Source of the DNA: Chalciporus piperatus
Taxonomy: Eukaryota > Basidiomycota > Agaricomycetes > Boletales > Boletaceae
Direction: 5' to 3'
DNA: 64,000 nucleotides
Assembly: GCA_038093975.1 (NCBI GenBank)
Contig: JBBPTG010000101.1
Location: 28,528 to 92,527, forward strand
Shown: positions 25,254-37,126 of the stretch, piece after piece
Position numbering within the stretch: position 1 is the first letter of the stretch
Layout: the number at the start of each line of letters is the position of its first letter
Position numbers and translations under genes: made by a program
Notes under the pieces: generated by a model
Databases searched by the model: none
What the model was told of the DNA's origin: nothing
The model's input: the letters and a program-made list of their open reading frames with translations, nothing else

Positions 25254-26716
25254 CTAAAACCACATTGATACGGAGAAGCTCACATCCTCGCTCCGCATAG
25301 CATGCCACCACCCGGGGGGGAAGAACAATAGGTCTCCAGGATCGAGTGTCACGCAAAGTGCCGTGTCAGGCACTGTTTTCCAAAATAAAGGGTTTGCGGT
25401 TTGAGAGGCGTTTACTGCCTCTGTTGACGTAGTAAACACGTCTACTCGAGAAGTGTTGCTCAAGGGAGGGTTGGTGGTGTTAGCAGCGGGGTTATGGCTC
25501 CTGTCAGCACCGGATAGTGACGAGTCGTACGGATACATGGCTGCCGCAGCATTAGGTGGTGCAAGCCAGACTGTCTTGCGACCAACGACCTGTACTAGAG
25601 TGTGGGAAAATTAAGTTACTTGGGTTAGCGGCGCTGGATCATCCTCACCATAGCAATTGAAGAAGGGATCCTAAAATAAGGCCATTCTAGCCTCGAAGGG
25701 ATCAGCGGAAGAGGAGTATGACTTACGGTATGTGCGGGTGACACAGTCCCCTTTGGGCCGAGCCATGCATTCACGATCACATCGGGGGGAGGTTCGTAGT
25801 CTGGGAAATCGGGCGAGGTGACGTAGGAGTAGACAATGTCAGGTAGAATGATATCCTCCCGCAGGCGAGGGAACTGCGTCAACAGGTTGTGCTGGGCAAG
25901 GTAGAGGGTATGATGTTGGTGTTGGACAGGCACACTGGCTGGATCGAGTGAGGAAAGGAATTCCTCCCAAGAGAGCAGTTTCGGGGACCAATCGTCGGAC
26001 CTGTAATCATCTCCGACTTCTACAGGAACTATGCGCCCAGGGCCTGCAACAGAAAATAGGTATTCAAGAGATGCCCATTGACGTGGCTCGTGCATTGCCG
26101 GCCAGTCGTCAGCATATGTATATCCCCTTATGACGAATGGGGTTCGGCTCCAGTCCTTGGGCGCAACAACGACAGACGGGAGTGCCGCGAGTGTCCTTAC
26201 ACGATTTTTTGAAGTGGGTGGATGAAGGGCTTCGGGAACGGGGACTTTCTCGGCGATGAGCACGGCGCGACTTGGTGGATGCCAAGGTATAGCGGACTGT
26301 AGCTGCTTGATTAGGTCATAGACGACATAGTCGCGTCTGTCTTCGTCGGTGGCAGATCCTGCGACGACGATTGCATGATCCAGTATCGAGATACATTCCC
26401 TGGTGGTATCTTCGCGTAAACCAGGCGTTGTGGCACGTGCAAGGGCTTTCAAGATGGAGGCGTCTGTATACAGCAAGCGCCAGTGGAGGGCGCTGGACGA
26501 AGGCATTCTCTCCAGAGCGGCATTGATAAATCGGTCCATCGAGGCGATGAGATCGGCAGACACGGAACCCTGATGAATGTTATCCAGAATGTGTTGAACG
26601 GCTGAATGGAAGTCAAGACCGAGGTCCATATCGGATATGCCTGGTGTGACACATTGATTGAGCGCCGAGACATTGGGTGTTGCCACATAAAATCGCACCT
26701 GGCTGCTGGTCGGCAT
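25254..26716 (-). CDS. JmjC-domain protein, JMJD5/KDM8-like
   Basis: Predicted Fe(II)/2-oxoglutarate oxygenase (arginyl hydroxylase or related, family JMJD5). The ATG at 26716 starts a roughly 180-residue helical N-terminal region, LHWRLLYTDASILKALA, as in JMJD5. The JmjC core follows with TPFVIRGYTYADDWPAM, WASLEYLFSVAGPGRIVPVEVG, YLAQHNLLTQFPRLREDI and NAWLGPKGTVSPAHT. Introns at about 25730 and 25650 join to DPFFNCYVQVVGRKTVWLAPP, so the iron-binding H-x-D is HTD across the first intron; the distal histidine is in FPPGWWHAMRS. A serine/asparagine-rich loop lies between. Stop at 25254. All three metal ligands are present. Whether it acts on protein arginine or histone is not shown by the sequence. 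It shares a promoter region with MOT1. Confidence 0.87.
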
Positions 26717-27032
26717 GGAGGACGATGTGTGCGTATTCTTTCAGACGGTCAGCGAATGTCATTGTCATGGTCCTCTTTGCCATGGACTACGCTCTCCTAC
26801 GCTTTGACCGACTGCATTTGTCGAGACAAAAACGCCACGTGAGAAGCAAGGCGGGTGTGACAGGTCCGTGACAGACTCGAATTTTCGGTCACGCGGGGGG
26901 CGAAGATAAAAAGGACAACTGCGAAGGAACGACCGTGAGAAAGTTCCCCAGACGATCATTTGCCTCCCAAAGTAACCAATTTCTGCATCCGGCCCGCCGC
27001 CACTCGGCGTAGCCTTTATTCCTTTTTAAGAC
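26717..27032. promoter_or_regulatory. Bidirectional promoter region, JmjC gene / MOT1
   Basis: Only 316 bases lie between the two divergent ATGs. No strong TATA box is seen. Short GC-rich and AT-rich blocks occur, including AAGATAAAAAGGAC near 26904. Confidence 0.4.
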
Positions 27033-30000
27033 ATGACATCCCGGTGAGTTACCAACGTCATTTCACAAGCAAGTTCACTTAGCCGTCCTCAGCTTGGACC
27101 GGCTCCTCCTCCTGCTAGACACTGGCTCGTCAGCATCCGTGAGGAATACCGCAGCCAAACAGCTCGCTCAACTCGCGACAAGATCCCTCATCAGCGACGT
27201 CGCCGTCGAGGACGACCCCAAGTCCAATCGACAACATGCAGCGACCATCGGCGACACCTCAGCCTGGTCGGAGCTCTTGTCTGTCGTTGCTCGCGTGAGT
27301 TAGCTATTAAATCTTTTGTATTTTGCACCATAATCGTATTCCTCTTCCAGATATTGCCGTCTCTACATTCAAAGAGCCACGACACTCGATCGGCAGCTTC
27401 AAGTGCCCTTTCTCAAATTTTTACCCTCGTACCTGTCTGGCGTCCCCAGTCAGAAGACGTCAAGCCCCCAGTGGACTTTCCGATGACTCCTCCTGAATTC
27501 CCACCTTTCTCCGTCGAGGAGTTGATGCAGAAAGGTGTCCTTCTCTTGGCATCATCCGGAAAGGAGTTCACAAAGCCTACTGGCATCCTCGCCAATTCCG
27601 CAGAGGTGAAACGCGCACGCAAAGAAGCAATGGGTCGGTTGGGTCTCGATTTCCTCGACAGCGTTGGGGGAGACGACATGGACATCGACAAGGAGCTTGG
27701 ATTGGAGGCAGACGGGGATGCGGCAAGCGAGGCAGACGCACAGACCAAGAGAGAAGAACCCCCATCTTCTGTCTCTCCGATGGAAGTCGATTTCAATCTC
27801 AGGAAAGATCGCTCACCACCAGCTCGCTCTCACTCGAGTACTCCTGCCGTCCCTTCACCTATCACACCTGCCACCCCTGCGGTAGAACCCGATGACTTAA
27901 GCGGTTTATCTGCTCGCGAGCGCAATCGACTGAAACGGAAGCGAAAAGTAGGGAGCTCTGCGTTTGTGGCAGCCCCACCCCCACCTCCGTCCGGCGCAGG
28001 TTCGCGCTACACCACCGCAGCCGCCGGCCCCTCTAACAAGTTCGTCGACAATTTTCGTTTTTCTTGGTTAGTACGTTGACTGTTCTCTAGAGCGCGGCTC
28101 TTGTCTGCGGACGCACAAGATGCACCGAAGTCCCGCCTCGATAGTCCCAATCCCCCTCTCAAATCTGCTGCGGAAAAAGTCGTTGTCGATCCCTCCAAAG
28201 GTGGAGCGGTTTCTCCGAAGACGCCTCAACAGTCCAATGCACTTGAGGTACCCCCAGGGTCCTGGGTATGGGGTGGAATTGTCAGCCTCCTCGAGGTCGA
28301 TCTTTTTTCACCTTCATGGGAGATACGGCACGGGGGAGCCATGGCATTACGAGAGCTGCTCAAAACACAGGGAGTCTCTGGCGGGATGAAAGGTTGGCCC
28401 TTCGTTACCTCCCTTACGACGCTCAACTAATATCATTCACAGATGGCGTTTCAGTGGAAGAGAATGCACGTGGGCATGAAGAATGGTGCAACCATCTAGC
28501 TGCCAAACTTCTTTGCGTTTTTGTTCTTGATCGCTTTGGCGACTTTGTCTCCGATCAGGTGTGTATAAGCTAGCTTTTTTGCTCAATTCGGTCCTTAAAG
28601 TGCTCTAGGTCGTTGCTCCTGTCCGCGAAACGGTTTCCCAGACGCTTGCTTCTCTTCTACTACACATGCCCCTTCGTTCCGTTGGCCATGTACACTCTAT
28701 CCTTCTACAAATGATAAGACAAGATTTTGCCCTCCCATCGAAGGCCAAAGCAGGGAGACGGGATGATCGAAACCATGTCTGGGAGGTCCGCCACGCAGGT
28801 CTTCTAGGGATCAAGTATGAAGTCGCTGTGAGAAGCGATCTATTCGACGCCCCGAAGGACGAAGAATCCGGCGATGATGGCAGAGCAATTTTATCAGGAG
28901 TAGTGGATGCTGCTGTGCTGGGGTAAATCGGCTATCCAGCAACATGTCAACCAACCTTGCTAACAGTGGCTAACAGGCTCAGCGATCGGGATGACGACGT
29001 CCGCGCAGTGGCTGCGACCTGTTTGCTCCCCGTGGCCAGTCATCTAGTTGACCGACTACCACAGTCGCTAGATCGTGTTTTGGCTGTTCTATGGACCTGT
29101 CTACGGGACATGAAGGATGACCTGAGCTCAAGTGTTGGTGCTGTCATGGACCTCCTTGGTACGTACGCTGTTGATTGCCCTGAGCTCTTCTAATCGTTGG
29201 CAGGTAAGTTGGTCACTTATAGCACAGTTATCGACATCCTCGGTGACTCAAACCTGTCGTGAGTGGAACTATATCACCACTGTAACTTGCCTTACGTCTA
29301 TCTTAGGCTCCCGCTATCTGAGCTTGCGCCTACACTATTTCCATTTTTCCGCCACACTATTCCGAATGTCCGTCTGGCTGTGGTAAAGACATTGTCTTCC
29401 TTCATGACGGTGGCATCACTTCCGCGAGATTGGATATCCACCCCATTCTTGCGGCTTCTTTTCCAGAATCTCATTGTGGAAGAGCGCCAGGAAATACGAT
29501 CGGAGTCGCTTTCCAGCTGGCGCACAGCGCTCGAGATCGTGTCGGGTACCCCCGGTCTGATTAAGCGGATCGTGAAACAACAAACAGTCCTCGAATGGTA
29601 CGCAGTCATGATGACCCCCCTTGGTGCCCCCATCGACACATCTACCTTTCACCACCCGGCTTTTGCGGAAGATGGCACCGATGCCGCCCCAGAGAGACAT
29701 AACGTCGATAAGAATATGCTCGCTCAAGACCTAGCTCTTGTGTCTTTGGAGGTCATCTTGCGAGCCCGCATTGCCACAGCTACCGCACTCGCCTACTTGA
29801 TCGTGTACTGGCCACCAAAGGTATATTCACTTATTCCCCACGGACATGGGGTTAGTTGCTCATGAAACTGTTTTAGTTCGTCGAAGAACTCTTCCAGCCT
29901 GTCCTTATTCACTATATAGATTCGACGAGCATGCTTCAGAAATTCTTGGCTGCCATAGTAGCCGAAGAATGGGCGCGCGCGTACGATGCTTCGCCACAAC

Positions 30001-33000
30001 CTGGTCCCATTCTCGACAACTTCGCTCTGGCCGGTGAACTTAGTACCAAAGCACTTGAATTCCTTCAGGGAACCCCTCCGATAGCTTACCACGAGATGGC
30101 ATTCACTCTCCACCGTATACATGCCGAGTGTTATTCTCTCCTACACTGTTTCGCCAGCGACTGCAAGATCCCCATTTCCCTCATTCCCCACCTTGGCAAC
30201 GAGATCGACATCACAGGTTCCAAGGCAGAATGCTTTTCCATCGACACCGCGCACGAGGCGGTGGGCGCCATGTACACCAAGCTCAAGGATAGCCTCGGCA
30301 GGACGAAGAAGCGCGAGCTGGGAGTCATCGCTGAGAAGAGGCGCAAAGTAGTCCAGAGTATTGAGCATTATGCGGAAGTGAAAGCTCAGCACGATAATCG
30401 AGTTTCGGCTGCATTTGCAGCAGCTTTCGTGGCTTTTAGAAGCACGCCGGACAAAGTGAGTCCGGTGGTCAAGGGTATCATGAACGGGATCAAGGTATGT
30501 TATGAATTTGCCAATCTTGGATCGTTACTCAAGGGTACACAGAGCGAGGAGAACCTGGATCTTCAGAAGCGTTCTGCAGTTGCAGTTGCGAACTTCATTG
30601 ATTTCTGCGTGCAACATCATCTTAGCCAGCCCCCCGATAAGATCGTGAAGAACCTTTGCACGTTCCTCTGTCAAGACGTCGAACAGACCCCGACGTTTGC
30701 TTATTCACGGACGATCTACAAAGGCATCCTTACATTGCAGTCATGGTCGAAGATTGCTTCCGCCAGAGGGGGGAAGGACGCGCAAGAAAAGGATGAACCT
30801 GCAAAATCAGAAGATGAAGCTGCGAAGACGAGGCTTTCAAGAAGGGGAGCTGGCCTGGCTTTCGACCAATTGTCAGCGAAGTTTGGATCGCGGCTCCTCG
30901 ATGTCCTTCCCAAGATGTGGCAATCTATGGCTGGTGGTTTGATGAGCGCCTGTTGTGCAGGTATGACCAAACGGCACCCTTTGCAATCCTACAAATCTTA
31001 ACGTCATTCTTCGAGCAGAGTCGCCCAAGGAAGCGGATGAATTCATGGAAAAGCAATATGGCCAGGACGTCATTGATTCCCTAAGCGTCCTCGAGGCCGT
31101 TTCACCCACACTTGACCCTGCATTGTGGCCCAAGCTCGCTGAGCTCTTCCCAGCCATGGCAATTGCTCTTCGAAGCAAGTTTGCGATTATCCGACAATCC
31201 GCTGCGCGGTGTTTTGCTACCATCTGCGAAGTTATGACTGCAGAAGCCATGCGCTTTGTGATCGAGAAACTTGTTCCGCTTATAGGAGACCCTGTCGTGC
31301 TTTCAAATAGGCAAGGTGCTGCTGAAGCCATATATCGTACGTTTATCGACTTGATCTCGTCGACATGCCGCTTACCATGTAATATCAGACATTATCCAGA
31401 AGCTCGATCTCAAGGCTCTTCCCTATGTCATATTCCTCATTGTCCCTGTACTCGGGAGGATGAGCGACTCGGACGATGACATCCGTTCCACTGCAACGAA
31501 CACCTTCGCGTCTCTGGTGAAAATGGTGCCTCTCGAGGTCAGTAATGACTATCGAGGAATTCCCCAGTTTCTTATGTTTACATAGGCTGGATTACCCGAC
31601 CCACCTGGTTTCCCAGAGGATCTGTTAAAGCGACGACAGGAGGAGAGACAGTTTTTGACGCAACTTCTCGACGGAAGTAAGGTTGAACCTTATGTCATCC
31701 CCGTCAAGATCAACGCAGAGTTGCGCAAATACCAACAAGATGGTGTTAACTGGCTTGCATTCCTTACCAAGTATCAGCTACACGGTATCCTTTGCGATGG
31801 TATATATTCCGAATGGCTAACTCGAGCGAATTTTGACTGAGACTCTGTCGCAGATATGGGTCTTGGCAAGACGCTCCAGTCAATATGTATCCTAGCCAGC
31901 AAACAGGCCGAACGCGCCAAGAAATATGAAGAAACGCAATCTCCCGATTCAGTTCACCTACCGTCGCTGATCGTTTGCCCGCCGACGCTCACTGGACACT
32001 GGTACTACGAGATCCTCAAATATTCGGAAAATCTACGTCCTATCCTGTACACTGGAAGTTCGAAAGAGCGATCCAAGATTCTTTCCAGGTTGGCCACAAA
32101 GGATGTTGTGATCACCTCATACGAAGTCGTCCGCAACGACATCGCGAACTTGGAAGACATCAACTGGCTCTACTGCATTCTCGACGAAGGGCACATCATC
32201 AAGAATGCGAAGACGAAGTTGACAAAAGCGGTCAAAGCCATCCAGGCGCAGCATCGCTTGATCTTGTCGGGAACTCCGATTCAAAACAACGTTCTGGAGC
32301 TATGGAGCTTGTTCGATTTCTTGATGCCTGGTTTCCTTGGCACGGAGACTTCCTTCAACGAACGGTTCAGCAAGCCGATTCTTTCTGGTCGAGATGGGAA
32401 GGCAAAGACGGGCGAAGCTGGTAAGTCCACATCTCGTCCAGTCTTGTGCAGAACACTGAAGGGATTTTGTCTTCTCTTTAGCCGCTTTGGCTCTCGAGGC
32501 TCTACATAAACAAGTTTTACCGTTCCTGCTCCGCCGTTTGAAGGAGGACGTGTTGAACGACTTGCCTCCCAAGATCATTCAGGACTACTACTGCGAGCTC
32601 TCCGAGGTGCAGAAGACTCTTTATGACGACTTCTCGAAGTCGCAAGTGAAGGCAGAGGCCGAAGATGCCATTCGATCAGGGCAATCGGAAAAGGGGGGTG
32701 GACAGCAGCACGTGTTCCAGTCATTACAATACCTCCGCAAACTCTGCAACCACCCTTCACTGGTTCTAAACACCAACAAGGATGCGGTCATAGCAGCCCT
32801 TGCCAAGGTCGGATGTAACGTCGACAACCTTAGCAATTTACAGCACGCGCCCAAACTTCAAGCGTTGCGGTACGTCACCGTGGATTCGCCTTGACTGCTG
32901 GTTTGCTGATTGAATCATTAGGCAACTTTTGAGCGACTGTGGCATTGGTGGTGGTTCTGCAGTCGCTGCTGAAGGAGCCAGGTCTGAGATGGCAGACGGT

Positions 33001-33731
33001 GTCTCCGACGCCCCTAGCGGAGCATTCTCTCAGCACCGCGCCCTTATATTCTGTCAGATGAAACAGATGCTGGACATCATCGAAAACGACTTGTTCAAAC
33101 GGCACATGCCCTCCGTCACATACATGCGATTAGACGGCGGGACAGACCCAAACAAACGACACGCCGTTGTTCAAACGTTCAACTCGGACCCGAGTATCGA
33201 CTGTCTTTTATTGACGACCCACGTTGGAGGCCTAGGTCTTACCCTCACCGGAGCCGATACGGTCATATTCGTGGAACATGACTGGAATCCAATGAAGGAT
33301 TTGCAAGCCATGGACCGCGCTCACCGCATTGGTCAGAAGAAGGTCGTCAACGTTTATCGACTGATCACGAAGGGAACTCTCGAAGAGAAGATTATGGGGT
33401 TCGTAGTTTGTTGCAACTTGTTGCGACGTTCCGTACTAAATGATCATGCAGATTGCAACGATTCAAGCTCAACATAGCGAACTCTGTTGTCACTCAACAG
33501 AATGCTGGTCTCTCATCTATGGACACCGATCTTGTTCTAGATCTCTTCAGACATACGTCGGAGGAGGAGGAGGATGCGGCGACAGCAAAGAAGAAGGCGA
33601 AAGAGGCGAAAGAGATGGCTGGACCCGTCAGCCAGAAGAACCTACTGCAGGGTCTCGAAGACCTACCGACAGAGGACGAGTACGAAAGCTTGGATCTCTC
33701 GAATTTCATGGGTTCTCTGGGGATGCAATAG
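27033..33731 (+). CDS. MOT1: Mot1/BTAF1, Snf2-family ATPase that removes TBP from DNA
   Basis: Regulates transcription by stripping TATA-binding protein from promoters. The ATG at 27033 begins MTSRLDRLLLLLDTG, split by the first intron after CCCG, and continues as RNTAAKQLAQLATRS, the known Mot1 start. HEAT-repeat helices follow to about 31500 (VRAVAATCLLPVASHL, TFLCQDVEQTP, FIVQSAARCFAT). The Snf2 domain begins LRKYQQDGVNWLAFL, then Walker A DMGLGKTLQSICIL, DEGHIIKNAKTKL (DEGH box), SGTPIQNNVLELWSLFDFLMPGFLG and FLLRRLKEDVL. The helicase C part has ALIFCQMKQMLDIIE, THVGGLGLTLTGADTVIF and DRAHRIGQKKVVNVYRL; the C-terminal ends LDLSNFMGSLGMQ. More than ten introns of 50-60 bases. All ATPase motifs are present. 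Length near 1,900 residues fits the family. Confidence 0.95.
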
Positions 33732-33922
33732 TGTCCCCTACCACCCATGGGCAAGTCGATCATTTTATCACGGACATTGTTTTCTTGGTTTTTGGTTTGG
33801 GTTTCCAACGATCTTCACGACCTACATATGTTGCATCTATAGTGAACTGTAACCATACATTCCGATAATGTATAATGTAGATCCTTTTCTCCATAGAGTT
33901 TTTCTTGTAATGTCGATACGAA

Positions 33923-34818
33923 TCATGCGGTTGTTTGATTGAACTTGGACGAGGTGAGGTGAGGTGAAGCACCTGAAATTGTCATGATGATGATGATGGA
34001 AGTGACTTGAACGATCCTCAGGGGCGTGGCACGAGCGGCCACTGACAGAATTTGAACTACCCTGGGATAGAATTCGAGACAGTACCCGAAGTCCAGCAAC
34101 GGCGGCGGCTGAGCCTCACAAAACTTCCCAGTACAAACGATCTCGAGGGACTCTAGCTTTGGGCAATTTTGTATAACTGCCAGGATGATCCTATCGAAAT
34201 TCTCGCGAAGTCCCATGCAGTCAAAGGTAAAAACGATTAACCGTAAACTTGACACGAGCAGTTCGCGAATTTGCAGACTAAACTCGGGACAGGTAAGTTC
34301 CTGGCGCGCGAAGGAGAGCTCCGTCAGGTTGGGGGATGATGTGCTTTACGTGGAGGAGATAACGGGGCAAATAGTCGACCAGGAATTGAAACACTTGGCA
34401 GGACACGTCGAGTCTCTTGGAATTGAGTCCCCGAAGGACTCTGATGCGTTTGCCATGAGCGAGCATACGGGCGAAGCATGGACTATCCGCGGGGATCTCT
34501 CCCCAACCCTGTTCCGGTAGGTGCAATGTCGGAGGAGAACTCTACGCATCCAGTTAAGCAGGTGCTTCAGCCAGCCAATCGAACGACAGCACTCATCCAG
34601 GGAATATTAGGAATATCGGAAATCGCGAGGTCATCCTGGTCATAGAATTCCGCGGGCATCATGAGTAGCAATGACACCACAGAGTCCATCGTATACCATA
34701 ACTCCGCTAACGCAAAGTCGCTCAACCCCGGGCATGTCAAAGCGAGCCTGTACAAGGTGCTCTGATCCTCCGTGTGCTGGATGATGAGAAGAGTATCGTA
34801 GGGGAGTCGGCGGGGCAT
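33923..34818 (-). pseudogene. F-box-like gene, probably decayed
   Basis: From the ATG at 34818 comes MPRRLPYDTLLIIQHTEDQ then STLYRLALTCPGLSDFALAELWYTM, an F-box-like start that stops after VVRLAG. Downstream on the same strand are separated frames typical of Agaricomycete F-box bodies: GKRIRVLRGLN, VFQFLVDYLPRYLL, then in another frame SSPNLTELSFARQEL and NCPKLESLEIV, ending at 33923. The second change of frame (near 34345) has no convincing GT-AG intron, so a frameshift is likely. Calling it a pseudogene is an inference; a spliced gene with unusual introns is not excluded. Confidence 0.5.
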
Positions 34819-34956
34819 GCGCGGTTCTCTACTCCTACCAAGTTAATGCAAGCTGGCTTCTGACGACGATAGTCTCACCTAGGCAGATCCAGGAGACGAT
34901 GTCAGTCGATTTGCCCTCCAACGGACATGCTGTGCCTGTCGTTCAGGATTTGCGTA

Positions 34957-35943
34957 TTAAATGGTGAAGGTGCAGCGCAGCCCGCAGTGGTCGCTCCAGG
35001 GCGTATAGGCGTTGATGAGACCAGGCTGGAGGACTTCGATCTCGTCAGGCTGCAAGCCCAACATGACGACCTTGTCCAATCTGCCTGACTTGAGTCCGTT
35101 CTTGAGTTCGACGCCGACACCCCATGTAGCTCCTCCATCAGGCCAGTCGTGCTCCCGTGCAGTGCAACCCAGGCATCCACCAGCTCGTGTTTGTCGACGA
35201 GCGTATGATCGTCGGGATGGATTGCATTGAAGTCGCCTGCGATGATGCCACCGCTGCATCCGGGCTCGCGCAGGAGGCCAGCCAGTATGTGCATCTGAAG
35301 CGCACGCCTGAACTGCGAGTCGAGGGAGTCGAGGTGGACATTGAGGAGACGTAAGACTGCGCCAGGCGTGGCTGGGGCAGCGATATTCACGCAGAGCGCA
35401 TCCCTCTCGTACCTGCTGGGCAGCTCGGCCCGGAAGACGCTGTCGAGCACCATCTTGGAACCTCCCTCACCTTCGCCTTCGCCTTCGCCTTCGCCCTTAC
35501 CCTCCTCCTCCTCCTCCTCAGCGAGCAATGAAGAGCCGAAACGCTTGCTGGAGAGCAATGTCATGGTCGCAAATGGTAAGCCCTTGAAAGACGTGTTGTC
35601 CTCAGCGTCGGTTGTTAGGAAGCTCGAGCGTACTCTGGAGTCGCTGAGGAGAGATTCCCGGGCGCTAGACGCGACTTCTTGGAGAAAAATAATGTCGGGA
35701 AACTTGGGTCCTTTGAGGATGTGGTCGAGGATGAGCTCGGAGCGAGCGACGGGCCTTGACTGGGAGGCCTGGATATTCCAAGATGTGAGGGAAAGTGTCT
35801 GCTTGCCGACGGCGTGAGCATCTGCTGGACGAGACTCGGAAGAAGGCCTCTGAGTGATTGGGTCATGCGGGCCGCGCAAAGGTATGGCTGGTGTGGTCGA
35901 AAGAAGAAAGAGCACGGCCGAGTCTGTTTCTGTTGAGGAACAT
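34957..35943 (-). pseudogene. Endonuclease/exonuclease/phosphatase (EEP) protein, frameshifted
   Basis: EEP-fold phosphodiesterase with catalytic motifs in order: SLTSWNIQA, PDIIFLQEV, RLLNVHLDSLDSQ, GDFNAIHPDD and, in a different frame, GRLDKV and YTPWSDHCGL. The first frame runs from about 35900 to 35150 and drifts into junk after LHGSTTGL; the C-terminal part PDGGATWGVGVELKNGLKSG lies in the next frame and ends at 34957. The shift at about 35180-35200 has no GT-AG intron. Upstream, no in-frame ATG precedes the domain; the only good one (35943, MFLNRNRLGRALSSF) is in another frame, joined near 35870. Two shifts suggest a damaged gene, or errors in the sequence. A Glu/Gly/Lys microsatellite sits in the middle of the domain. 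All catalytic residues remain. TDP2- or fungal EEP-like; exact role unknown. Confidence 0.7.
35460..35522. repeat. Microsatellite inside the EEP gene
   Basis: Plus strand CCTTCG repeated several times, then CTC repeated. On the minus strand it codes EEEEEEGKGEGEGEGEGEGG within the EEP domain. A hexamer and trimer expansion that keeps the reading frame. Confidence 0.8.
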
Positions 35944-36192
35944 CGATGATTGGGGTGTTCAACGCCGCGAGAGTAGAGGGTGGAGTATGGAGTATAGCCT
36001 GATAGAGAGATAGTGGTGAAGATCAGGATATGGAATCGGAGTGATCCGAAACCCGACAAAACGACCAAATTCTTGAAACCTACACATGCTTTGGCTATGA
36101 TCAGTAGGTATTATTGGAATCAGTAATATTGCTGTATATATTGTATGCTGTGTATCATACCTTGTGAGGGATTTTCTCGCTCTGCAAACGAG

Positions 36193-37029
36193 CTACATGG
36201 CGCGCCGAGCGGCAAGCCTCAAAACCAGCGCAAGACGACCTGCTTTGCTCTTGAGATGAGACTTGAGGGGAATCTTCTTCTCCACACCAAGCCGGCGATG
36301 CAACTCAACCCGATCCTCGAGTTCAGGATTCAGCATGCGCCTGAGGGAGTCAGCGTCGAGTACTAGCTGTATCGAAGTGAAATAAGAGTCCTTGGCTGCT
36401 ACTGCAGCCAATTTCTCGTCCGCTTTCTTCTGTAAAGCTGCAGCTATGGCTCCTTTGTGTTTGATGAGTTCCTCGCGATGCTGCTTCTCCACATTACTTT
36501 CGTCGATACGGCGTGCCTCACATCGGATGTGAGCATGGTCCCCGTCCGTAAACACCGCGTCCATGAAGTCCTGAGTACCGTTTCGCGAAAATGCAGCTTG
36601 GTCGGAGAAATGGGCGACAGTTGTTGAGGGTTGAGTCTCGCGAGCGTGTCATCTGAATGACCCCAACATCCCTCCGTTCAAGTCGTTGGTTGTTGGCATC
36701 GCTGCGAGATCACGTTCGGCAGCTGGGAAGCGCTTGGCTTCCTGCCGTTTGAGACGGAGGACTCGCTTCCGGAAGTGCTCAGCTCGCTCGCGGGCCTGGT
36801 TGAGGTCCTCCTGCACCTCTTGAAGCTTGTTCTCTACTGCCATTCGGGCTTGATGCGACTCGTTAAGTACAGCCTTGAGTACTTTGACTTTGTCCGATGA
36901 ACTACGAGGCAACTTGAGCGGTGTGTGGTTTTCTTTATTATGCCGCCTCTCTCTGGCCTGCTGGAGTTGCAGCTTTCGACATGCGGAGACCCGTTTCTTC
37001 AGTCCATCACGGTGGAGCTGGCGTCCCAT
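36193..37029 (-). pseudogene. Broken basidiomycete repeat-associated coiled-coil gene
   Basis: Two fragments on one strand. The ATG at 37029 starts MGRQLHRDGLKKRVSACRKL and continues as a basic coiled coil (VLKAVLNESHQARMAVENKL, QEVQEDLNQARERAEHFRKR), stopping at 36649. After about 85 bases a second frame, 36564-36193, reads DAVFTDGDHAHIRCEARRID and KIPLKSHLKSKAGRLALVL, with lysine-rich helices. The DAVFTDG..RIRCEAR and PLKSHL patterns remind me of C-terminal ends of long repetitive coiled-coil proteins scattered in mushroom genomes; that memory was not checked. If right, the middle of the gene has been deleted. No promoter or function is proposed. Confidence 0.45.
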
Positions 37030-37126
37030 GATAATTAATTGATTATATGCAACTAGCATAACATAGTGGAGGAAAGGAAAACACGTATATGATAATTGGA
37101 CCAGTGCATCCTCGTGGTATACCATC

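Noticed and set aside
35150..35200. A 17 base micro-intron restoring the EEP frame
   Set aside because: It has GT-AG ends by chance, but all other introns here are about 45 bases or longer, so a frameshift is simpler.
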